DNA from: WHSV01 sp050694055
GTDB taxonomy: Bacteria > Actinomycetota > CADDZG01 > WHSQ01
DNA length: 34,482 nucleotides
Direction of reading: 5' to 3'
Assembly (NCBI GenBank): GCA_050694055.1
Contig: JBOGWX010000087.1
Span: forward strand, 1-34,482
Below the pieces are notes generated by a model. It was not told the DNA's origin. It saw only the letters and a list, made by a program, of their open reading frames with translations, and searched no databases. Shown here one piece after another: positions 25,350 to 32,159 of the stretch (positions are counted from its first letter, which is position 1; each line of letters opens with the position of its first letter). The position numbers and the translations under genes were made by a program.

Positions 25350-25726
25350 GCCTGCCTGCGGAGACCACCACCGGGGACGCGTGGGGAGCGATTTTTCCCA
25401 CTCCGGCCGTTTGATTCGCTCGCCTTGGTGGTAACCCTTTCGAGTCACGGGAGCGTCGAACAGGGTGCATAGGCATTCCTACGAAATGCCTCGAAATCCC
25501 GGGAGCGTCGTCACCGGCGTGACACAGTTTTCGATACCGGACTCAACGGGGGAGCGCGCAATGCGTCAGATCCAGATTCGAAAGGGTCGCAGACCGAGGC
25601 CGTGACGAGGCGGTCACCCGCGCGTGATCGGGGAAGCCGCCAAGCGACCGGCCTCGACGTAACGTCTCGATGCCCGGGGTCGCCGTCCCCAGCCGTGAGC
25701 TGGGGGCTGGGTAGACTGGTCGGCCG
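25350..25726 (+). other. Intergenic region between trpA and tRNA-Leu, no gene seen
   Basis: No coding frame with family features is visible. The stretch holds an 11-base direct repeat CGGGAGCGTCG at 25448-25458 and 25500-25510, a 7-pair hairpin AGGCATT/AATGCCT at 25471-25491, and a 7-pair hairpin CCCCAGC/GCTGGGG at 25687-25705. TAGACT at 25712-25717, nine bases before the tRNA 5' end, could be the tRNA -10 element, but no matching -35 is evident. None of the hairpins has a T-tract. Confidence 0.5.
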
Positions 25727-25809
25727 GCCGGGATGGCGAAATGGAATACGCGATGGATTCAAAATCCATTGTCCGCAAGGGCGTGCGGGTTCGAATCCCG
25801 CTCCCGGCA
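25727..25809 (+). tRNA. tRNA-Leu (anticodon CAA)
   Basis: The acceptor arms GCCGGGA (25727-25733) and TCCCGGC (25802-25808) pair fully, with discriminator A at 25809. The anticodon stem ATGGA/TCCAT encloses the seven-base loop TTCAAAA, whose positions 34-36 are CAA, reading the UUG leucine codon. A long variable arm (around TGTCCGCAAGGGCG) makes it a class II tRNA, as leucine requires. The T arm is GCGGG-TTCGAAT-CCCGC. The 3' CCA is not encoded; the next bases are CCC. The short 'proteins' that can be translated across it on either strand are artefacts. Confidence 0.95.
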
Positions 25810-25815
25810 CCCCTG

Positions 25816-25839
25816 TTTTGCTACGTCTTTTGCTACGTC
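25816..25839 (+). repeat. Perfect 12-bp tandem repeat just after tRNA-Leu
   Basis: TTTTGCTACGTC occurs at 25816-25827 and again, without a gap, at 25828-25839, starting seven bases after the tRNA 3' end. It lies in the 52-base gap before the coiled-coil gene. Short repeats flanking a tRNA 3' end can be arm sites of a tyrosine integrase or an attachment remnant; they might also be a regulator site. No integrase is in the window. Confidence 0.7.
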
Positions 25840-25845
25840 CGCCCC

Positions 25846-25851
25846 TATACT
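25846..25851 (+). promoter_or_regulatory. Candidate -10 element for the coiled-coil/pdtaR pair
   Basis: TATACT, four or five matches to the TATAAT consensus, ends ten bases before the ATG at 25862. The intervening bases are pyrimidine-rich with no Shine-Dalgarno, so a leaderless or nearly leaderless transcript is likely. No -35 at the right distance is clear, although the 12-bp repeats cover that zone. Confidence 0.45.
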
Positions 25852-25861
25852 TTTCCGTCCC

Positions 25862-26146
25862 ATGCACATCCACAAGAGCCTCCGCGAGCTCGGAGAACGC
25901 CTCGCCCGGGCGCGTGAAGAACTGAGGATCGCCGACGAGCAGCTGCTCTGGCAGAACGAGGTCGTCGAGGAGGCCAACACGCGCATGCTCGTGTCCGAGA
26001 CGCCGCTCGCCGACCGCGCCTACCGCATCGCACGCGACGACCAGAAAAAGCTCGAGCAGCAGCGGGACCGGGCGTCGAGCGAGATCGAGGACCTGCAGAG
26101 GGAACAAGACCGGTTGCTCGACCGAATGCTGGGAGCCGACACATGA
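25862..26146 (+). CDS. Small coiled-coil protein coupled to the ANTAR regulator
   Basis: The 94-residue protein is almost entirely charged helix: an N-terminal helix LRELGERLARAREELRIADEQL, a middle VSETPLADRAYRIARDD turn, and a C-terminal heptad-rich helix from about residue 60 (KKLEQQRDRASSEIEDLQREQDRLL) ending in the stop. There are no cysteines, membrane segments or enzyme motifs. I do not recognise a named family. The ATG is the first in this frame outside the tRNA and gives a plausible start; the open frame extends upstream into the tRNA only by chance. Its TGA overlaps the ATG of the response regulator, so the two are translated together, and a structural or regulatory partnership is possible. 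Confidence 0.8.
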   Translation: MHIHKSLRELGERLARAREELRIADEQLLWQNEVVEEANTRMLVSETPLADRAYRIARDDQKKLEQQRDRASSEIEDLQREQDRLLDRMLGADT

Positions 26147-26763
26147 CCGAGGAATCCGAGCACGCGCCGGCTACGAAAGCCGGCGCTCCGCGGCTGCTGA
26201 TCGCTGAGGACGAGGCGATCATCCGCCTGGACCTCAAGGAGATGGTCGAGGAGGAGGGCTACATCGTGGTCGGCGAGGCCGCCGACGGCGAGGCGGCAGT
26301 GCGGCTGGCGCGCGAACACGAACCCGACCTGGTCATCATGGACGTGAAGATGCCCGGGATGGACGGCCTTGCGGCCGCCGAGACGATCGCCGACGAGCAG
26401 CTGGGCGCGGTTCTGATCTTGACCGCCTTCTCACAGAGGGACCTGGTTCAACGAGCCGCCGAGGCGGGGGCCATGGGCTACCTCGTCAAGCCCTTCCAGA
26501 AGTCCGACCTCATGCCTGCAATCGACATCGCCCTCGCTCGCCACCATCAGCTGGCGGCGGTTCGCAAGGAATCGACCACCCTGACCGAGCAGCTCGCCAC
26601 CCGCAAGGCCGTCGATCAGGCGAAGGGCCGGCTCATGGACGCCCGGGGCATGAGCGAGGCCGAGGCCTTCCGCCACATCCAGAAGCGGGCGATGAACGAG
26701 CGCCGCCCGATGCGTGCCGTCGCAGAAGAGATCGTCGAGAGCGGGGTTTCGGGGTCGAAATAG
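26143..26763 (+). CDS. pdtaR: ANTAR-domain response regulator (PdtaR-like transcription antiterminator)
   Basis: The 206-residue protein has a receiver (about 15-130) with Glu22/Asp23 (LLIAEDEAIIRLDL), phospho-acceptor Asp67 (LVIMDVKMPGMDG), the ILTAFS threonine region and Lys116 (YLVKPF). A helical linker leads to a C-terminal ANTAR domain (about 140-198) with RKAVDQAKGRLMDARGMSEAEAF and the R-x-x-x-AVAEEIV end. ANTAR proteins bind paired RNA hairpins and prevent termination when activated. In M. tuberculosis the counterpart pairs with kinase PdtaS; no PdtaS-like kinase adjoins it here, and the hybrid kinases upstream are of another class. The liv operon with a hairpin-forming leader begins 196 bases downstream, a possible but unproven target. 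Confidence 0.93.
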   Translation: MTEESEHAPATKAGAPRLLIAEDEAIIRLDLKEMVEEEGYIVVGEAADGEAAVRLAREHEPDLVIMDVKMPGMDGLAAAETIADEQLGAVLILTAFSQRDLVQRAAEAGAMGYLVKPFQKSDLMPAIDIALARHHQLAAVRKESTTLTEQLATRKAVDQAKGRLMDARGMSEAEAFRHIQKRAMNERRPMRAVAEEIVESGVSGSK

Positions 26764-26815
26764 GCAGTTCCTTGCCCGAATTGAGCGTTCCCACCCCTGA
26801 AAGCCGGAAATCAGT

Positions 26816-26831
26816 TCCAATGTTTCTTGGA
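26816..26831 (+). promoter_or_regulatory. Inverted repeat overlapping the livK -35, possible operator
   Basis: TCCAA (26816-26820) and TTGGA (26827-26831) form perfect inverted arms around six bases; the right arm is the -35 hexamer itself. A dimeric regulator bound here would compete with polymerase, or activate if placed just upstream. The arms are short, so chance is possible. Confidence 0.35.
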
Positions 26832-26855
26832 CTTCCCGATAGCGATCTGTAAACT
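26827..26855 (+). promoter_or_regulatory. livK promoter
   Basis: TTGGAC (26827-26832) and TAAACT (26850-26855) are exactly 17 bases apart, close to the vegetative sigma consensus, in the only AT-rich part of the gap before livK. The predicted start near 26862 leaves a leader of about 98 bases. A strong ribosome site, AGGGGGAAGG, abuts the livK ATG. Confidence 0.65.
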
Positions 26856-26862
26856 AACGCCG

Positions 26863-26921
26863 CCCCACAAGCCTGAGCCGGGCACGTGGGGAGAAGGGTC
26901 CGGGGCGGTCTTGCACCGTCC
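26863..26921 (+). promoter_or_regulatory. livK leader with two hairpins
   Basis: The first hairpin is CCCCAC (26863-26868) with GTGGGG (26886-26891), continued after a 2x2 internal loop by GCC/GGC (26871-26873 / 26881-26883). The second is GGCGGT (26904-26909) with ACCGTC (26915-26920) or ACCGTCC, around a five-base loop. Both fall in the predicted untranslated leader. Two adjacent hairpins recall ANTAR targets, but the loops are not the A-x-x-G-x-x hexaloops typical of them, and no T-tract terminator follows. Confidence 0.4.
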
Positions 26922-26959
26922 TATGGCAAAGGTCAGTGTTGGCTTAGCAAGGGGGAAGG

Positions 26960-28150
26960 ATGAAGAACACGCGGTGGCTGGCGCTGCTTGCGCTGCTGTC
27001 GGCTGTGATGCTGCTCGGTGCTGCATGTGCCGGTGACGACGAGAACGGAGAGGTTGCCGGAGACGAGGGTCCCGCCGACTGCACCTGGGCCATCGGCACC
27101 ATGGGCGCACTGTCGGGAGATTTCGCCACGATCGGTGAGCCGATCTTCCAGGGCATCGAGTTTGCCGTCGACGAGCTCAACGAGGCCGGCGAGCTTGGTT
27201 GCACGCTCGAACTCGTAGACGAGGACAGCCAGGGCAACCCGGACCAAGCGCCCGCGCTGGCCCAGAGCCTGGTAGAGAACGAGGAACTGGTCGCGGTGGT
27301 CGGGCCCTACTTCTCGGGCGAGACTCTCGCCACGGGCGAGATCTTCAGTGAGTCGGGGATCGCGTTCCTGTGCCCCTCTTGCACAAACGAGACGATCGAC
27401 GACCAGGGCTACGAGACCTTCTTCCGCGCCGTGGCCGACGACGCCGTCCAGGGTGAGGTAGCAGGCGCGTACCTGACCAGCCTCGGAGGCGACGTGGCCG
27501 TCGTGCACGACAACCAGGACTACTCCAAGGGACTCGCCGACGCGGTCGCGGCTGCGGTTGGCGACGTGGCCGGCCCGTTCATCATCAACCCGGAGGAGAC
27601 CGACTACTCGAGTGTCGTACAGCAGATCGCCGACGCCGAGCCCGACCTGATCTTCTACGGCGGTTACAGCGCCCAGGCGGCCCCGCTGGTCCAGCAGATC
27701 CGTGAGGCCGGCGTCGAGGCGACGTTCATCTCAGACGACGGCACCAAGGACTCGGCGTTCGGCGAACTCGCCGGCGACGCGTCCGAGGGCGTTCAGGTGA
27801 CTTGCCCGTGCGTAGACCCGCTCGGTATCCCCGAGGCGGAGGCCTTCGTCGAGGGCATGAACGAGGCCTACGACCGCAACCCCGGCACCTTCGCCGCCGA
27901 CGCCTACGACGCGACCAACATGATTGCCGAGTTGCTGGGCGACGTCGATGGTGGCACCGAGATCGAAGAGGTGCGTGCGGCCATCGTCGAAGGACTTGCC
28001 GGAATCAGCTACGAGGGCATCGCCAAGTCCTACAGCTTCACCGACACGGGGAACCTGGACATCGGTCCCGAGGGTATCTATGTGTACGAGTGGAGTGATG
28101 CCGACGAGGACTTCGTGTCGCTTGGTCCGGCAAACGAGCTGATCGAGTAA
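26960..28150 (+). CDS. livK: Branched-chain amino-acid ABC transporter, substrate-binding lipoprotein
   Basis: The 396-residue precursor has a positively charged start, a hydrophobic core and a lipobox-like LLGAAC with Cys23, followed by an acidic Gly/Glu linker, so it is probably a membrane-anchored lipoprotein. The mature part is a type-I periplasmic-binding fold (Peripla_BP_6): IGTMGALSGDFATIGEPIFQGIEFAVDELN, VVGPYFSGETLA, VAVVHDNQDYSKGLADAV, ETDYSSVVQQIADAEPDLIFYGGYSAQ and AADAYDATNMIAELL. It captures Leu/Ile/Val or a related amino acid or amide outside the cell and delivers it to LivHM. Four extra cysteines in the mature domain (CPSC and CPC) suggest a disulfide. The true ligand cannot be read from sequence. 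Confidence 0.93.
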   Translation: MKNTRWLALLALLSAVMLLGAACAGDDENGEVAGDEGPADCTWAIGTMGALSGDFATIGEPIFQGIEFAVDELNEAGELGCTLELVDEDSQGNPDQAPALAQSLVENEELVAVVGPYFSGETLATGEIFSESGIAFLCPSCTNETIDDQGYETFFRAVADDAVQGEVAGAYLTSLGGDVAVVHDNQDYSKGLADAVAAAVGDVAGPFIINPEETDYSSVVQQIADAEPDLIFYGGYSAQAAPLVQQIREAGVEATFISDDGTKDSAFGELAGDASEGVQVTCPCVDPLGIPEAEAFVEGMNEAYDRNPGTFAADAYDATNMIAELLGDVDGGTEIEEVRAAIVEGLAGISYEGIAKSYSFTDTGNLDIGPEGIYVYEWSDADEDFVSLGPANELIE

Positions 28151-28188
28151 AGGTAGGCAGGGTAGAGAGTTAGGCTTGATCTGGTGTG

Positions 28189-28216
28189 GAAAGGGGGATC
28201 GATCGATCCCCCTTTC
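28189..28216 (+). terminator. Perfect palindromic hairpin between livK and livH
   Basis: GAAAGGGGGATC (28189-28200) and GATCCCCCTTTC (28205-28216) are perfect inverted arms of 12 bases around GATC, 39 bases after the livK stop. Only a CTTT remains of a T-tract, so termination would be partial. Such hairpins commonly let the binding protein be made in excess over the permease. The sequence is palindromic and works equally on either strand. Confidence 0.7.
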
Positions 28217-28296
28217 TGCCAGCCCACGATCACAGGATTTGTTTCGGTCGGTTGAGTCAACGGCATCTCTGACAGCGCTTCGCCGGGGGGAATTGA

Positions 28297-29238
28297 TTGG
28301 ACTGTAATACCGCTCTTATCGGCCCTCAGGTCGTGACGGGGCTCATCTTGGGCTTCCTGTATGCACTCATCGCACTGGGTTACACGATGGTCTACGGAGT
28401 GCTGAAGCTCATCAACTTCGCTCACGACGTGATCTTCGCCACCGGCGGCATAGCGGTGTTCTATGCCTTCGGGCTGTGGTTTGGAATCACCGAGCCGGTC
28501 TCCGGACCTCAGCTCGCACTCGTGGTCACCGCCGCGTTGCTCATCGGAGGACTTGCGTCCTCGCTCTCCGCTGCCGCGCTCGAGCGGCTCGCCTACCGCC
28601 CGCTTCGCAGGCGTAATGCGGCACGCCTGTCGTACCTGATCACTGCGATCGGAGCATCGTTCTTCATGACTTACATGTACCAGCAGGAATTCCTGCTCGG
28701 TACGGGAAAGCGCTCCTTCCCCAACTACATGGCCCGGCAATCCGCAATCTTCGAGAACTTCCTCGGGACGCGCGTGACGGACGTCATGTTCCTGCTCGTC
28801 GTCACGTCGATCGTCTGCCTCATAATCCTCGACCGTTTCATCAACCAGACCCGCACCGGGCGCAGCATCCGTGCCCTCAGTGAGGACATCACCGCCTCGC
28901 AGCTCATGGGCGTCAACGTCGACCGGGTGATCGTCACGACCTTCGTCGTCGGTGGTTTCTTCGCCGGAATCGCCGGTGTGCTCTACGGCATGCGCTTCGG
29001 AAACGTGGTCTTCAACATGGGTTTCATCCCCGGACTCAAGGCGTTCACCGCCGCCGTGCTTGGAGGCATCGGCAACATCCGGGGAGCGATGCTCGGTGGA
29101 GTGGCACTGGGGCTGATCGAACACCTGAGCTCCGTATGCATCGGCTCCGAGTGGAAGAACGTCGTGGCGTTCTCGGTGCTCGTGCTGGTGCTCGTGTTCA
29201 GGCCGACCGGCCTCCTCGGCGAAAGGATGGGTGGCTGA
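28297..29238 (+). CDS. livH: Branched-chain amino-acid ABC transporter, permease LivH
   Basis: The 313-residue protein is an eight-helix LivH-type permease forming half of the membrane channel. It begins GPQVVTGLILGFLYALIALGYTMVYGVLKLINFAHD, the signature of the family, and carries the ATPase-coupling loop RTGRSIRALSEDITASQLMGVNVDRVI. It ends GGIGNIRGAMLGGVALGLIEHL...FRPTGLLGE. The TTG at 28297 is chosen because GGGGGGAA at 28285-28292 lies five bases upstream and it gives the normal N terminus; no ATG or GTG is suitably placed. The start of livM lies eight bases inside its end. Confidence 0.94.
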   Translation: MDCNTALIGPQVVTGLILGFLYALIALGYTMVYGVLKLINFAHDVIFATGGIAVFYAFGLWFGITEPVSGPQLALVVTAALLIGGLASSLSAAALERLAYRPLRRRNAARLSYLITAIGASFFMTYMYQQEFLLGTGKRSFPNYMARQSAIFENFLGTRVTDVMFLLVVTSIVCLIILDRFINQTRTGRSIRALSEDITASQLMGVNVDRVIVTTFVVGGFFAGIAGVLYGMRFGNVVFNMGFIPGLKAFTAAVLGGIGNIRGAMLGGVALGLIEHLSSVCIGSEWKNVVAFSVLVLVLVFRPTGLLGERMGG

Positions 29239-30532
29239 CGTGGCGCTGAACAAGGACCTGCGCATCTACCTCGATAACCACTATCCCAAGACGTCCGAGC
29301 GCCTTCCCGACGGTGCCGTAAACGCGCTCGCCCCGCCGTTCAGGGCATGGCACTCGATCGGTTACGGCCGCTACCTGATCGGCGCGCTGATCATGCTCGC
29401 GATCCCGATCCTCATAGATCCGGAGATCATCCCGGCCTTCGAGGGTCGCGAGAGCCCCATCCCCTTCATCCAGGGAGGCTTTGGGATTCGCGTGCTCGTG
29501 GTCACCGGCATCTGGATTCTGCTCGCCTTGGGGCTGAGCGTGGTGGTCGGAATGGCCGGCCTGCTCGACCTCGGCTACGTCGCCTTCTTCATGCTGGGCG
29601 CGTATACGACCGCGTTCATGACGTCATCGGGCGGAGAGGACCAGTTCCACATCGTGGAATGGCCGAACGTCGCGTCGCTCCCCTTCGCCGTTTTGGTCTG
29701 CGTCCTTGCGGGCGTCGCGCTCGGCATCCCGACGCTGCGGTTGCGAGGCGACTATCTCGCCATCGTCACACTGGGATTCCACGAGATCGTCCGACAGACG
29801 GCCAACAACCTTGCGATCACCAACGGGTCGCGCGGCATCCCCGGAATCGAGCGGCCCGACCTCGGACTTCCCGAAACCGTGGGCGGGATCGGCACCGAGT
29901 TCGGGGTGCTCAGCTCGCATACCTACTGGATCTTCCTTCTGGTCCCGGCGATCATCCTCGCCGTGATCATGATCCGGCACCTCGAGGACTCGAGGATGGG
30001 CCGCTACTGGACGGCCATCCGAGAGGACGAGGTGGCCGCCGCCGCGATGGGAGTACCCGTCGTCAAGATGAAGGTGCTCGCGTTCGCCATCGGGGCTTCG
30101 ACCAGCGGCGTGGCGGGATGGATCTTCGCCGGCTACGCCACCTTCATCAGCCCGCAGAACTTCCCGCTGCTGTACTCGATCCTGATTCTTTGTGCAGTCG
30201 TCATCGGGGGGCTCGGAAGTATCTCGGGAGCGGTGCTCGGAGCCGTTTTGGTCACCGGACTTCCCGAGGTGGTGCGTGAGGCGTCGGGAGGGCAGACGAT
30301 CTTTGGCTTCGACCCCGAGACGGGACGCATCGCGGTGTTCGGCTTCCTGCTGATCCTCGTGATGATCTTCAGGCCCGGCGGCCTGCTCGCGCCGAGGCGC
30401 CGCCGAGTCGAGCTGTCCGAGGCCGGCGCCGCCGAAGGAGTCATCGTCGACGAGACCGCTGCGCCCAGCAAAGACGAGGTCGAGTTCGCACAGGCGGCTA
30501 TGCCGGCGTCCCGGCAGAAGGAAGGCGATTAA
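29231..30532 (+). CDS. livM: Branched-chain amino-acid ABC transporter, permease LivM
   Basis: LivM is the second membrane subunit, pairing with LivH. The 433 residues include a soluble N-terminal extension of about 45, then helices with WILLALGLSVVVGMAGLLDLGYVAFFMLGAYT, PTLRLRGDYLAIVTLGFHEIVR, the coupling loop GRYWTAIREDEVAAAAMGVPVVKMKVLAFAIGA, and GGLGSISGAVLGAVLVTGLPE near the end. A charged tail of about 55 residues is longer than usual. The GTG overlaps livH by eight bases. ITNGSRGIPGI is the conserved external loop of the family. Confidence 0.94.
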   Translation: MADVALNKDLRIYLDNHYPKTSERLPDGAVNALAPPFRAWHSIGYGRYLIGALIMLAIPILIDPEIIPAFEGRESPIPFIQGGFGIRVLVVTGIWILLALGLSVVVGMAGLLDLGYVAFFMLGAYTTAFMTSSGGEDQFHIVEWPNVASLPFAVLVCVLAGVALGIPTLRLRGDYLAIVTLGFHEIVRQTANNLAITNGSRGIPGIERPDLGLPETVGGIGTEFGVLSSHTYWIFLLVPAIILAVIMIRHLEDSRMGRYWTAIREDEVAAAAMGVPVVKMKVLAFAIGASTSGVAGWIFAGYATFISPQNFPLLYSILILCAVVIGGLGSISGAVLGAVLVTGLPEVVREASGGQTIFGFDPETGRIAVFGFLLILVMIFRPGGLLAPRRRRVELSEAGAAEGVIVDETAAPSKDEVEFAQAAMPASRQKEGD

Positions 30533-30536
30533 CCCG

Positions 30537-31370
30537 GTGGCCTCTCTCTTGACGGTCGACCACGTCACGATGCAGTTCGGTGGCCTGCGTGCGCTCGGAG
30601 ACGTGACCTTCGCCATCGACGAGGGCGAGATCTTTGGGCTCATCGGGCCGAACGGCGCCGGCAAGACGACGCTGTTCAACTGCGTCACCGGTGTCTACGC
30701 GCCCAGCGAGGGCAAGGTCGAGTTCGCGGGTGGCTCCATCACGGGAAAGCGGCCCGACCAGATCGTGGAGGTTGGCATCTGCCGCACGTTCCAACAGATT
30801 CGTCTCTTTCCCAACATGACGGCGCTCGAGAACGTCATCGTTGGCGCCGACGCACGTCACAAGACGAGCATCTACGGCGCCATCCTGCGCTCTCCCCGCC
30901 GCAAGCGCGAGGAGATCCACGCCGAGGAGGAGGCGCTTCGCCTGCTCGACTTCTGCGGTGTCAAGCGCTATGCGAACGACCTCGGTCGCAACCTCTCGTA
31001 CGGTGACCAGCGCCGGCTCGAGATCGCCCGAGCGCTGGCGACGAAACCGAAGTTGGTACTCCTGGACGAGCCCGCCGCCGGGATGAACCCGGTTGAGAAA
31101 AACGGCCTGCGCGACCTCGTCCGCAAGATTCGCGATGAGGGCACGACGGTGCTGCTGATCGAGCACGACATGAAGGTTGTGATGGGTCTCTCGGACCGCG
31201 TCGCGGTGCTGGACCACGGCGAGGTCATCGCCGAGGGACTGCCCGAGGAAGTGCAAAGCGATCCCAAGGTGATCGAGGCCTATCTGGGGACCGGAGCGGG
31301 TGGGACGGCCGGGGCACCCCCCGGGGAAGGTGAAGACCAGGTGGCGGCGCGCGCGCAGGGGGAGAAGTAG
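30537..31370 (+). CDS. livG: Branched-chain amino-acid ABC transporter, ATPase LivG
   Basis: The 277-residue cytoplasmic ATPase has Walker A GPNGAGKTT (residues 37-45), the Q-loop in CRTFQQIRLFPNMTALEN, signature LSYGDQRR, Walker B LVLLDEPAAGMNP and the switch histidine in LIEHDM, followed by the LivG-type C terminus VLDHGEVIAEGLPEEVQSDPKVIEAYLG. The GMNP segment and the long insert between Q-loop and signature (with SPRRKREEIHAEEEAL) separate LivG from LivF. A Gly/Ala-rich tail of about 25 residues is extra. GTG start, four bases after livM; its stop is directly followed by the livF GTG. Confidence 0.95.
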   Translation: MASLLTVDHVTMQFGGLRALGDVTFAIDEGEIFGLIGPNGAGKTTLFNCVTGVYAPSEGKVEFAGGSITGKRPDQIVEVGICRTFQQIRLFPNMTALENVIVGADARHKTSIYGAILRSPRRKREEIHAEEEALRLLDFCGVKRYANDLGRNLSYGDQRRLEIARALATKPKLVLLDEPAAGMNPVEKNGLRDLVRKIRDEGTTVLLIEHDMKVVMGLSDRVAVLDHGEVIAEGLPEEVQSDPKVIEAYLGTGAGGTAGAPPGEGEDQVAARAQGEK

Positions 31371-32099
31371 GTGGCCGCCACCCCGCTTCTCGAGCTCAAG
31401 GACGTCCACGTGCGCTACGGAGTCATCGAGGCCGTTCGTGGCGTTCATCTGTCCGTCAACGAGGGCGAGGTCGTCACCCTGATCGGTGGTAACGGTGCCG
31501 GCAAGACCACCACGCTTCGCTCGGTCTCCATGGTGCACCCACCGGCCCAGGGTCAAGTGCTCTTCAGGGGCGAGGACATCACCGGGATGAAGAGTCACGA
31601 CGTCGTGGCGAAGGGCATCGTGCAGGTCCCCGAGGGCCGCCACATCTTCCCGAACATGACCGTCGGCGAGAACCTCGAGATGGGCGCTTTCCAGCGCGTC
31701 AAGGCGACCAGGCAAGAGCTCTCGGGCGACCTCGACAAGGTCTTCGGGCTGTTCCCCATCCTCCAGGAGCGCAGAAAGCAACTCGGCGGAACGCTTTCGG
31801 GAGGGGAGCAGCAGATGCTCGCCATCGCGCGCGCGCTGATGGCGAAGCCCAAGCTGCTGATGCTGGACGAGCCCTCGATGGGCCTCGCCCCCCAGGTGGT
31901 AGAGCGCGTCTTCGAAGTCATCGCCGAGGTGAACAAGGAGGGTATCCCGGTTCTCCTCATCGAGCAGAATGCCCAGATGGCCCTGGGGGCCGCGCGGCGA
32001 GGTTACGTCATAGAGACCGGCGAGATCGTGCTCGAGGACGATGCCACGAAGCTGCTCGGCAACGATCAGGTGAGAAAGGCGTACCTCGGCGAAGAATAG
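31371..32099 (+). CDS. livF: Branched-chain amino-acid ABC transporter, ATPase LivF
   Basis: The 242-residue ATPase forms the heterodimer with LivG. It shows LLELKDVHVRYGVIEAVRGV, Walker A GGNGAGKTT, IVQVPEGRHIFPNMTVGENLEMGA with the Q-loop replaced by VPEGR as is normal for LivF, signature LSGGEQQMLAIARALM, Walker B LLMLDEPSMGLAP and the switch region LLIEQNA, where glutamine replaces histidine as in other LivF proteins. The C terminus is YVIETGEIVLEDDATKLL. It ends the liv operon. The following 60-base gap has a short CGGTA/TACCG stem and a T7 run (32141-32147) but no convincing intrinsic terminator. Confidence 0.95.
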   Translation: MAATPLLELKDVHVRYGVIEAVRGVHLSVNEGEVVTLIGGNGAGKTTTLRSVSMVHPPAQGQVLFRGEDITGMKSHDVVAKGIVQVPEGRHIFPNMTVGENLEMGAFQRVKATRQELSGDLDKVFGLFPILQERRKQLGGTLSGGEQQMLAIARALMAKPKLLMLDEPSMGLAPQVVERVFEVIAEVNKEGIPVLLIEQNAQMALGAARRGYVIETGEIVLEDDATKLLGNDQVRKAYLGEE

Positions 32100-32159
32100 T
32101 TTTCCGGTACTCTCACTACCGTTGTGGTGCTCATAGGGCGTTTTTTTGGGAGGATTCCA

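Noticed and set aside
25448..25510. Two copies of CGGGAGCGTCG considered as a repeat array or CRISPR-like element
   Set aside because: Only two copies, 11 bases long, with no regular spacers or nearby cas genes.
25687..25705. CCCCAGC/GCTGGGG hairpin before tRNA-Leu considered as a terminator
   Set aside because: No T-tract follows and it lies 60 or more bases from any known stop codon end; it may be a promoter-proximal structure or chance.
25602..25986. Short frames translated across tRNA-Leu on both strands (GWRNGI... and RDSNPHALADNGF-like)
   Set aside because: They are well-known spurious translations of tRNA genes; the tRNA structure is complete.
26763..26780. GGCA-GTTCCT-TGCC mini-hairpin after pdtaR considered as an ANTAR hexaloop target
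   Set aside because: The loop lacks the A1 and G4 bases expected of ANTAR sites, the stem is only four pairs, and it lies upstream of the predicted livK promoter.
30498..31781. Minus-strand open frame of 427 codons opposite livG/livF
   Set aside because: Antisense shadow of two clear ATPases; the composition is that of reversed codons and no motif is present.
32105..32147. CGGTA/TACCG stem and T7 run after livF considered as an intrinsic terminator
   Set aside because: The stem is five pairs and the T-run is more than 20 bases away from it, so the standard terminator geometry is not met.
32124..32159. Alternative GTG start for the family 3 binding protein
   Set aside because: It would place twelve residues before a normal signal peptide and put the GGGAGGA ribosome site inside the gene.
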